DNA of 34,407 nt from positions 1 through 34,407 of IMG/VR virus record IMGVR_UViG_3300020439_000034, one strand, 5' to 3'. Shown one piece after another: positions 14,083 to 18,801 of this stretch. The number at the start of each line of letters is the position of its first letter. Within the stretch, counting starts at the first letter, position 1. Both the position numbers and the translations under genes were made by a program. Below the pieces are notes generated by a model. The model worked only from the letters and a program-made list of their open reading frames with translations, did not search any database and had not been told where the DNA came from. This stretch comes from a virus.

Positions 14083-14322
14083 ATGGCACGTTATGACTAT
14101 AAGTGTTCTAAATGTGAGCACTTATTTGAGGTGCAGCATTCAATACACGAAGACCCAGTAATTAATTGTGAAAAATGTAAAGCAATATCTAATAGACAAA
14201 TTAGCTCTAAAGTTCATTTATATGGAACTGTTGGTATTGATTGGAACACTGACCCTAATAAAGCTTCTAAGTCTATGACAGATAGAGCAAAGAAATCTTC
14301 AAAACGTAAAGTTAAGTTCTAA
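14083..14322 (+). CDS. FmdB-type zinc-ribbon protein
   Basis: 79 residues. The start M-A-R-Y-D-Y-K-C-S-K-C-E-H-L-F-E-V-Q-H-S followed by C-E-K-C and a short I-S-S-K-V strand is the FmdB/putative regulatory zinc-ribbon pattern: two Cys-x2-Cys pairs, the second with a Lys-rich tail. These small proteins are common in bacteria and phages and have no settled role; transcriptional regulation is often proposed. The C-terminus is strongly basic (K-K-S-S-K-R-K-V-K-F). The ATG abuts the previous TAA, so it is coupled. Its stop overlaps the stop of the converging minus-strand operon. Confidence 0.85.
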   Translation: MARYDYKCSKCEHLFEVQHSIHEDPVINCEKCKAISNRQISSKVHLYGTVGIDWNTDPNKASKSMTDRAKKSSKRKVKF

Positions 14323-14492
14323 TCGTCTCCAGCCCAATTAGGATTACCTCTATATGTATCAAGTATTTTTGCTTGATATAAATCATCCATAGTTAAGTAT
14401 ATTTTTTTAGCTGCAATATAACCTTTAGTGATTAACCACTTATAGGGTGCAGTAAAGACTCTATCCTCCCAATATAAAAATTTATCTTTCAA
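14319..14492 (-). CDS. Small hypothetical protein, TTG start, 57 aa
   Basis: Last gene of the leftward operon. The only likely start in the open frame is TTG at 14492, which overlaps the end of the previous gene by 11 bases. The product has F-L-Y-W-E-D-R-V-F, I-A-A-K-K-I-Y-L and a C-terminal G-N-P-N-W-A-G-D-D. The latter end is also seen in phage proteins that carry a short Trp motif, but no family can be assigned. It converges on the zinc-ribbon gene with a two-base stop overlap. Confidence 0.5.
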   Translation of the reverse strand: MKDKFLYWEDRVFTAPYKWLITKGYIAAKKIYLTMDDLYQAKILDTYRGNPNWAGDD

Positions 14493-14583
14493 GAGTAGAG
14501 CTTTCTCTTAAATTTTCGCATATTGCACATAAAATCTTGCCTTCGGGACAAGGCCTTCCACAATCTAAACATTCATACATCAT
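14482..14583 (-). CDS. Zinc-finger-like microprotein, 33 aa
   Basis: 33 residues starting M-M-Y-E-C-L-D-C-G-R-P-C and continuing I-L-C-A-I-C-E. Two Cys-x2-Cys knuckles with a further Cys form a complete treble-type zinc site in a peptide this short. It begins inside the end of the SET-domain gene (11-base overlap) and shares 11 bases with the gene after it, which argues that it is translated. Function unknown; a protein-interaction or metal-site partner is possible. Confidence 0.6.
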   Translation of the reverse strand: MMYECLDCGRPCPEGKILCAICENLRESSTLER

Positions 14584-14878
14584 AAAACGTATACCTCAGT
14601 GTTAATTCTTCGTTTGGCATTATATCTTTTATTGTAGTTAAAAATAATCTAGGTCCTATTGATATCAATTCACAGTTTGGGTCTTTACTATGGTTTATAA
14701 ATCCACCAAGCGGTGTTCTTAGATAACCGTGTAAAGCTTCGGGGTCTTTTTTATGTGTCAAACCTAAATTAGTTCCAGCCACAATAATTTGTGTTGAAAA
14801 CAATCCTAACCCTTCTATTACAGAACCACCTATTGTAACTGAATCGGGTAAGGGTCTATAAGGTTTATCTTTTTCCAT
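14573..14878 (-). CDS. Minimal SET-domain protein (lysine methyltransferase-like)
   Basis: 101 residues, nearly all SET domain. G-x-G-L-F-S (residues 23-28) matches the N-terminal cofactor-binding strand. N-H-S-K-D-P-N-C (62-69) is the hallmark N-H-S-x-x-P-N-C of SET enzymes. I-M-P-N-E-E-L-T-L-R-Y (86-96) matches the final G-E-E-L-x-x-x-Y, with Tyr96 as the expected catalytic tyrosine and Asn replacing Gly. There is no pre-SET or post-SET region. The size is similar to the chlorella-virus vSET protein (about 119 residues). It would transfer methyl from S-adenosylmethionine to protein lysine. It lies between two zinc-finger microproteins, overlapping both, in the lysis operon. Substrate unknown; a structural, non-enzymatic use is possible. 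Confidence 0.8.
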   Translation of the reverse strand: MEKDKPYRPLPDSVTIGGSVIEGLGLFSTQIIVAGTNLGLTHKKDPEALHGYLRTPLGGFINHSKDPNCELISIGPRLFLTTIKDIMPNEELTLRYTFYDV

Positions 14879-14975
14879 TTTCTCTCTCAGCTAACTTGAA
14901 GTAACAAGGGTCGCATATTATAAGAGAGTCTTTTGTATCTAAGGGATTTTTACAAGTACGACAAATGTAACTCAT
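14865..14975 (-). CDS. Zinc-ribbon microprotein, 36 aa
   Basis: 36 residues with M-S-Y-I-C-R-T-C-K-N and I-C-D-P-C-Y-F-K, a Cys-x2-Cys pair on each side of a short loop, enough for one zinc ribbon. Its ATG overlaps the TGA of the previous gene, and its end overlaps the SET gene start by 14 bases, so expression is coupled to the SET protein. It could supply in trans the zinc-binding element that the SET domain lacks; that is speculation. Confidence 0.6.
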   Translation of the reverse strand: MSYICRTCKNPLDTKDSLIICDPCYFKLAERENGKR

Positions 14976-15094
14976 CGTAATTGTTGTCCACAAGGCTTAC
15001 AATAAACTCCATCATTGTCTTTTACTGTTGTGTTAGTTGTTCTATAAACAAATCCATCGTGTTGACAAGGGTCATTTTTATTCGAACCATTCAC
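14972..15094 (-). CDS. Cys/His microprotein, GTG start, 40 aa
   Basis: 40 residues from GTG, nine bases after GGAGG. D-P-C-Q-H-D-G and V-Y-C-K-P-C-G give a Cys-x-His plus Cys-x2-Cys arrangement around a Thr/Asn-rich hairpin, a plausible zinc site. It begins within the previous gene and ends in an ATGA overlap with the next. No homologue recognised. Confidence 0.55.
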   Translation of the reverse strand: MNGSNKNDPCQHDGFVYRTTNTTVKDNDGVYCKPCGQQLR

Positions 15095-15227
15095 TTGGAA
15101 AACCCTCCTTTCTTTTTTCTAGCTCCCATATCCTCATTTCGTCATAGTATTCTAATCTTCCAGCCATTTCATCAAAAAACTGACTTAATGATTCAAAAAT
15201 ACTTATTAGTATTCTTCTGAACGCCAT
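15078..15227 (-). CDS. Small hypothetical protein after lysozyme, 49 aa
   Basis: 49 residues; the ATG follows GGGAGAAAAG inside the end of the lysozyme gene. The first 18 residues are hydrophobic and amphipathic (A-F-R-R-I-L-I-S-I-F-E-S-L). The rest is charged, with E-K-R-K-E-G. It is too short and polar for a classic holin with two membrane helices, but an N-terminal membrane-bound helix next to an endolysin makes a lysis role worth testing. Confidence 0.5.
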   Translation of the reverse strand: MAFRRILISIFESLSQFFDEMAGRLEYYDEMRIWELEKRKEGFPSEWFE

Positions 15228-15745
15228 CTTTTCTCCCATTTCTTTGCATCACCCCAGCACCATTTGCTAGAATTCCAATCTCTCCAAGTAAGTTTACTAT
15301 ATGTATCTTCAGCAAGCAACGATGCCATCTTGATATTGTAATAAGGAACAAACTGGACACGACGAGCTGACATACCCTCATCCTCTACTTTGATGAGTGA
15401 ACCGAAATACGGTTGCCCGTATCTCAGTATTATCCACTCATCCCACCTAGGCATATCGTGCTTTTCAGCAATCCAATTCCACGTCGAAGGTATAAACTGC
15501 ATAACTCCCGAATCATCTGCAGATTTTCTATATGCAGTTGATTTACCTCGACTTTCACACCAGCCAATTCTGACCGCAGTGTATAAATTTTCTTCATCAA
15601 AATGTTCAACGTAATGAGGTAAATGTTGAACCATAGTAGTAGGAACTTTGTCCAAGCAACCTTTTATTTCACTCATATTGCTTGAAGAGGGTAAAACATC
15701 CCCACTGCTAAAACTAGCTAAAAATATTAAACAACTTGTAATCAT
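15206..15745 (-). CDS. Lysozyme/transglycosylase-like endolysin with signal sequence
   Basis: 179 residues. Residues 1-14 are a hydrophobic secretion signal (M-I-T-S-C-L-I-F-L-A-S). The enzyme region has the SLT/goose-lysozyme pattern: R-I-G-W-C-E64-S-R-G with the probable catalytic Glu64, D-D-S-G-V-M-Q-F-I-P-S-T-W (about 77-89), and a later Tyr-rich helix. It would cut peptidoglycan glycan strands. The signal suggests export by the host Sec pathway instead of a holin. It could also act from the virion, since the gene lies inside the connector block, but its strand and promoter are separate. It is probably leaderless: a shared-motif promoter ends six bases before its ATG. Confidence 0.8.
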   Translation of the reverse strand: MITSCLIFLASFSSGDVLPSSSNMSEIKGCLDKVPTTMVQHLPHYVEHFDEENLYTAVRIGWCESRGKSTAYRKSADDSGVMQFIPSTWNWIAEKHDMPRWDEWIILRYGQPYFGSLIKVEDEGMSARRVQFVPYYNIKMASLLAEDTYSKLTWRDWNSSKWCWGDAKKWEKRWRSEEY

Positions 15746-15751
15746 ACTGCT

Positions 15752-15780
15752 AACTTATATGACAGATACGATTAAGTCAA
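15752..15780 (-). promoter_or_regulatory. Shared-motif promoter of lysozyme operon
   Basis: On the minus strand TTGACT (15780-15775), 17 bases, then TAAGTT (15757-15752), with TGTCATA just before the -10 (GTCA 15763-15760). The ATG follows after exactly six bases, so the mRNA should be leaderless. It is the only minus-strand copy of the shared element. Confidence 0.65.
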
Positions 15781-16007
15781 TTACTCAATTTTTTTTCTGC
15801 ATCAGCAATAGCAGATTCTTTAGTATGGCCAACTCCGTAAGCAATTTGGGACATCCCTATGTTGCCTCTTTCATTGGTATACTTTTTAAATATCTGCGCA
15901 TCAAAGCTAAGCATAAATTCGTTGTAGTCAACGTTATACACATAGCCATCCTTTTCGAACTGGTCGCTCAAAAGGGCTGGTGCATCATCTTGTCTAATGT
16001 CTACCAT
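15777..16007 (-). CDS. Hypothetical protein, 76 aa
   Basis: 76 residues. Beta-like N-terminal half (K-D-G-Y-V-Y-N-V-D-Y-N-E-F) and a C-terminal helix (T-K-E-S-A-I-A-D-A-E-K-K-L). The pattern H-T-K-E-S-A-I-A-D-A resembles the small double-stranded-RNA-binding-like fold seen in various short phage proteins, but this is only shape. No signal or metal site. It precedes the lysozyme by 31 bases and has its own extended -10 promoter, with an mRNA leader of about two bases. Confidence 0.6.
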   Translation of the reverse strand: MVDIRQDDAPALLSDQFEKDGYVYNVDYNEFMLSFDAQIFKKYTNERGNIGMSQIAYGVGHTKESAIADAEKKLSN

Positions 16008-16016
16008 TATGTGTTA

Positions 16017-16025
16017 ATTATACCA
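16017..16025 (-). promoter_or_regulatory. Extended -10 promoter, consensus TATAAT
   Basis: Minus-strand TGGTATAAT, with a perfect -10 and the TG-N extension, nine bases before the ATG at 16007. No Shine-Dalgarno lies between, so the message is almost leaderless. Confidence 0.6.
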
Positions 16026-16155
16026 TAAATCGTTATTTGAAATCACAAAATAGTAAAATTTAGAAAAAAAAATTTAAAATTTTTTATTAGGCCTATAAAC
16101 ATTGAGCTTTTTGGCAGAAAATAAGTAAATATTGCTGTTTTTAGACTTTTGGTAT

Positions 16156-16184
16156 TTGACAAATATCTATCCGTCAGTTATTCT
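16156..16184 (+). promoter_or_regulatory. Shared-motif promoter, regulator operon
   Basis: TTGACA (16156-16161), 17 bases, TATTCT (16179-16184), spacer CGTCA (GTCA 16173-16176), downstream GAATGACA. The -35 sits inside an inverted repeat (GGTATT/AATATC). The gene at 16216 follows with a good AAGGAG. Confidence 0.7.
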
Positions 16185-16215
16185 ATAGAATGACACTACA
16201 AAATAAGGAGATATT

Positions 16216-16476
16216 ATGAATGAAGATAAACTCAAAATTGAGTACTACGTTCTTGAAAGTTCAGTTGCAAGACAAGCATCTTGGCCTTACAACCCACTTT
16301 CTACAATTTTAAAAGACGAGGGTATAGTCTATGTTGATAAAAAACCTCAACAAGACATTGTGACCATTGCTGAGTGGATTAGTAATGAAACCCGAATCTA
16401 CAACAAAAATAAAACTGACAAATCTATCACTTACAGCGTAAGACTTGGTTCTTATGCTGGTGGTGAAGAAGAATAA
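16216..16476 (+). CDS. Hypothetical protein, 86 aa
   Basis: 86 residues; AAGGAG lies seven bases before the ATG. Alternating strands (K-I-E-Y-Y-V-L-E-S-S-V, G-I-V-Y-V-D) and an acidic C-terminus (G-G-E-E-E). First gene behind a strong promoter, so probably made early and in quantity. The family is unknown; small acidic early proteins of phages often bind and inhibit host enzymes, but nothing here shows that. Confidence 0.65.
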   Translation: MNEDKLKIEYYVLESSVARQASWPYNPLSTILKDEGIVYVDKKPQQDIVTIAEWISNETRIYNKNKTDKSITYSVRLGSYAGGEEE

Positions 16477-16487
16477 GGAGATACAAT

Positions 16488-17102
16488 ATGAATAAAAAAT
16501 CAACTTGGAGTAATGGCGAAAGCCCTCTTTCTACACAAGCTACAAGACTTGGTAGAGAGAGACAGCCAGAGTCAATTACAAATATGGAAAGATTTGGTAA
16601 TGTTCCAGATTATTCTGTTAATCAATTAAAAAGGAATGCTTTTGATGTGAAGTCTTTTGGACTTTATAGTCAAGATATTCCCGAAGTAAAAGACCTAGCT
16701 ATAGGTGATACATTTAAAGTGCCACACTTCGTGTACACACCTTATAGTGACCGTACAAGACGTTACGATGTTTGTGATGCTGAGTTTGTAGTCTTAGATA
16801 AGAAAACTATCAAAAAAGTGATAGAGGTTCTTAACGGAGACAAAACTAGATTCGGTAAAAGAACTATCGAAACTTCTTACGTTAAGCTTGAGTGTACTCA
16901 AGATAGGTATGACGGACCAGACACTTGGTTCGAAAGATGCTCACACTTTAGTGCACGCAAAGAGGGTGGAGGTTATTACTATCCTCTTAAAAAGAAGAAA
17001 CAACTATGGGTTTCTCAAAAAGAAATCTTTATGATGTTTCTTAAAGATGGAGGGCTATGTCCTCTAGTACGTAAAGGCGAGGATTGTAGAATCTGTGCCT
17101 AG
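16488..17102 (+). CDS. Hypothetical protein with Cys-rich C-terminus
   Basis: 204 residues; AAGGAG precedes the ATG. The N-terminal 60 residues are polar and probably disordered. The middle is beta-rich (D-A-E-F-V-V-L-D) with a basic segment (R-F-G-K-R-T-I-E). The C-terminal region has Cys at V-K-L-E-C-T, E-R-C-S-H-F, G-G-L-C-P-L and E-D-C-R-I-C-A, which could form a zinc site. It follows the 86-aa gene by 11 bases in one operon. A nucleic-acid-binding or nuclease-associated role is possible; I cannot name a family. Confidence 0.65.
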   Translation: MNKKSTWSNGESPLSTQATRLGRERQPESITNMERFGNVPDYSVNQLKRNAFDVKSFGLYSQDIPEVKDLAIGDTFKVPHFVYTPYSDRTRRYDVCDAEFVVLDKKTIKKVIEVLNGDKTRFGKRTIETSYVKLECTQDRYDGPDTWFERCSHFSARKEGGGYYYPLKKKKQLWVSQKEIFMMFLKDGGLCPLVRKGEDCRICA

Positions 17103-17126
17103 TGTATACGTATTTTGCATATGGCG

Positions 17127-17148
17127 AGCGGAGTTGACAAGCTCCGCT
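17127..17148 (+). other. Hairpin with -35 hexamer in its loop
   Basis: AGCGGAG (17127-17133) pairs perfectly with CTCCGCT (17142-17148). The 8-base loop is TTGACAAG, which holds the -35 of the following promoter. T-rich sequence after it could allow weak termination of the upstream operon. Confidence 0.6.
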
Positions 17149-17162
17149 TTGTCATATAGTTT
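17134..17162 (+). promoter_or_regulatory. Shared-motif promoter (weak -10)
   Basis: TTGACA (17134-17139), 17 bases, TAGTTT, with TGTCATA before the -10 (GTCA 17151-17154), identical there to the lysozyme promoter. The -10 matches only three of six, so it may need an activator. Confidence 0.5.
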
Positions 17163-17186
17163 TTTATTATTGGAAAGGAATTAAAT

Positions 17187-17576
17187 ATGAATGGAAACAA
17201 AGACGCAATGGGTAAAGTGTACGAAAAGTACCAAATGGCTAAAGAATTAACTGACTTGCTTACTGTTGGCTCAGCTATGAATAAAGAGACTGGTAGGAGA
17301 GAAGTAGTTCTTTGTATAAAGAAGGGAGACCAAACTATACCTTTAGGTAATCTTTGGTCTGCTAAAGACTTTGCTCTTAGAGACTATGATTTAGTAGATT
17401 CAATTATTGTTGATAGAGTTTTTAAACATTATTCTGAAAATGACAATAGAACAACTTTAGATGAATTCAATAATGGATATCATCCTAAAGATAAATATTA
17501 TTCTCAAATTTGGGATTATATTGACAAAGCTAGAGCAGGAGCTCAAGAAGTGTTGGAAGAAGAGGGGTTGACATAA
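17187..17576 (+). CDS. Hypothetical protein, 129 aa
   Basis: 129 residues; AAAGGAA precedes the ATG. Amphipathic N-terminal helix (M-G-K-V-Y-E-K-Y-Q-M-A-K-E-L), a beta segment (R-E-V-V-L-C-I-K-K-G), and an acidic C-terminal helix. No recognised family. Its last two codons and stop are the -35 of the next promoter (L-T-stop is TTGACATAA), so its end and the control of the regulator gene are tied together. Confidence 0.65.
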   Translation: MNGNKDAMGKVYEKYQMAKELTDLLTVGSAMNKETGRREVVLCIKKGDQTIPLGNLWSAKDFALRDYDLVDSIIVDRVFKHYSENDNRTTLDEFNNGYHPKDKYYSQIWDYIDKARAGAQEVLEEEGLT

Positions 17577-17596
17577 CCTCACTTCTTCCATATAAT
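17568..17596 (+). promoter_or_regulatory. Full-consensus sigma-70-type promoter
   Basis: TTGACA (17568-17573), 17 bases, TATAAT (17591-17596): a perfect primary-sigma promoter. It lacks the spacer GTCA of the other copies (the bases there are TTCC). GGTT/AACC flank the -35 as a small inverted repeat. Confidence 0.85.
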
Positions 17597-17621
17597 TAAT
17601 TTATATTGGGAGGTATAAAAT

Positions 17622-18368
17622 ATGGCAAGAACTTATTCCTTTGATGTTAAAGGACTAGTAAAAAACATCGTTGAAATTCCTTGGACTAGCAATGTAGAGT
17701 TAGCTCAGAGATATGGTATTTCAAGAGAAAGAGTAAGACAAATAAGAGAAGAGTTTGCTTTACCGTCTGTTATGGATGCAAAAGAACAATGGTTAATAGA
17801 TAACTTCGATATAGCACTGGAAGGCGCTAGAAGAGGAAAGTTTCTTACTAACTATAGTTTTATAAAAGAGTTTCCATTAAGTGCAAAACTTATTAAACAA
17901 GTTTTAGATAATAGACCCGACTTACAAGCATTGTACGATACAGCAGTAGCACAGTGGGAGTATGCAGTTACATATCCGACAGAAAAAGTATGTCTTAGAT
18001 GTAAAGTTACAAAACCAATTCGTGAATATTATCAATCTAAATCAGATAGAACTAGAGATGGTTATGCAAGAATTTGCAAAGATTGCAATATAAAAGCTGT
18101 AAAACATTACTACGAGATTAGAAAAACAAAAGAAAAAATTGTTCCTAATCAAAAAATGTGTTCTGCAGTTCCAGAGGTTGGTTATTTACCAAAAGAACAT
18201 TTTAGAAAAATGATTGGCGCTAACAATGGACTGCAACCACAGTGCAATGTTTATCAAGACTTTTATAGAAGGTTTAGAAAACAAGACACTGTAGATAGAA
18301 GTAGAGAATTAGCAAGATTAGCTACGATATCATATTACGAAAATTTCAGTTCAGTCACTGCAAATTAA
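17622..18368 (+). CDS. Probable DNA-binding regulator, HTH plus zinc repeats
   Basis: 248 residues; GGGAGG lies seven bases before the ATG. Residues about 24-44 (N-V-E-L-A-Q-R-Y-G-I-S-R-E-R-V-R-Q-I-R-E-E-F) are a helix-turn-helix very like sigma-factor region 4, the part that reads the -35 element. Residues 120-160 hold C-L-R-C-K-V-T-K-P and Y-A-R-I-C-K-D-C-N, a Cys-x2-Cys ribbon of a type common in phages. Residues about 179-210 repeat that layout with only one Cys left at each end (M-C-S-A-V-P-E, L-Q-P-Q-C-N), so a degenerate copy. There are no sigma regions 2 or 3, so it is not a complete sigma factor. It sits behind the strongest promoter in the window and may control the shared TTGAC/GTCA promoters; that is inference. 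Confidence 0.7.
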   Translation: MARTYSFDVKGLVKNIVEIPWTSNVELAQRYGISRERVRQIREEFALPSVMDAKEQWLIDNFDIALEGARRGKFLTNYSFIKEFPLSAKLIKQVLDNRPDLQALYDTAVAQWEYAVTYPTEKVCLRCKVTKPIREYYQSKSDRTRDGYARICKDCNIKAVKHYYEIRKTKEKIVPNQKMCSAVPEVGYLPKEHFRKMIGANNGLQPQCNVYQDFYRRFRKQDTVDRSRELARLATISYYENFSSVTAN

Positions 18369-18372
18369 TTTA

Positions 18373-18381
18373 TGATATACT
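18373..18381 (+). promoter_or_regulatory. Possible extended -10 upstream of terminator
   Basis: TGATATACT fits an extended -10 just after the regulator gene. A transcript from about 18388 would end at the terminator after some 43 bases, repeating on a smaller scale the promoter-terminator arrangement at 4999-5098. Support is weak. Confidence 0.3.
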
Positions 18382-18405
18382 AGAAGTTCATCTTGTTTAA
18401 TGTTG

Positions 18406-18430
18406 AAGCCGACCAGCGATGGTCGGTTTT
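18406..18430 (+). terminator. Intrinsic terminator after regulator gene
   Basis: CCGACC (18409-18414) pairs with GGTCGG (18421-18426) around AGCGAT, extended by A-T and G-U pairs, followed by TTTT and, after GGCA, TTTTT. It separates the regulator operon from the tail operon. Confidence 0.8.
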
Positions 18431-18447
18431 GGCATTTTTGGGACTGC

Positions 18448-18453
18448 TAGAAT
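18448..18453 (+). promoter_or_regulatory. -10 element of leaderless tail operon
   Basis: TAGAAT (five of six) is followed by six bases (AAGTAT) and GTG, the same layout as before the terminase: hexamer, AAG, three bases, GTGCC. No Shine-Dalgarno and no clear -35. Confidence 0.55.
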
Positions 18454-18459
18454 AAGTAT

Positions 18460-18801
18460 GTGCCAAACATATCAACATCATTATTAAACGAAAGCGTCAC
18501 AATCCAGCGATTGTCTGGTTCATCAGTTGATGACCGAGGATTAAGCACAGCTACATTTGCTGATACATCAACAGTACAAGCAAGAATAATTAGAAATAAC
18601 TCTATATCAGAAAGCAGAAGTGGTTTTGCTGTTTCAAACAATACAGAGTTTGCAGTAATAGTTCAAGGAAGTGTAGATGTAACAGTAAAAGACAGAATCA
18701 AAATTGGTAGCGAATATTACGAAATAGAATCAGTCAATGAGACTAAAGATAGATTTGGTAATACTTTCTATCAAGAATTAAGAATACAAAGCGGTTTCTA
18801 A
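18460..18801 (+). CDS. Head-tail joining protein (stopper)
   Basis: 113 residues from GTG. L-L-N-E-S-V-T-I-Q-R-L, T-V-Q-A-R-I-I-R-N-N, then V-K-D-R-I-K-I-G-S-E-Y-Y-E-I-E-S-V-N-E and a final beta strand are the order and size of SPP1 gp16-type joining proteins. These close the head and join the tail. It starts the tail operon behind a leaderless-type -10 and overlaps the next gene by TAATG. An ATG two bases earlier is in another frame. Confidence 0.85.
   Translation: MPNISTSLLNESVTIQRLSGSSVDDRGLSTATFADTSTVQARIIRNNSISESRSGFAVSNNTEFAVIVQGSVDVTVKDRIKIGSEYYEIESVNETKDRFGNTFYQELRIQSGF

Noticed and set aside
15055-15085. TTGACA with GTCA nearby at 15055 on the plus strand.
   Set aside because: GTCA is at a different offset, there is no -10, and no plus-strand gene follows; it lies inside a minus-strand gene.
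14981-16028. Plus-strand frames of 74-126 codons across the lysozyme region.
   Set aside because: The minus-strand frames have recognisable domains, ribosome sites and interlocked starts; the plus frames have none.
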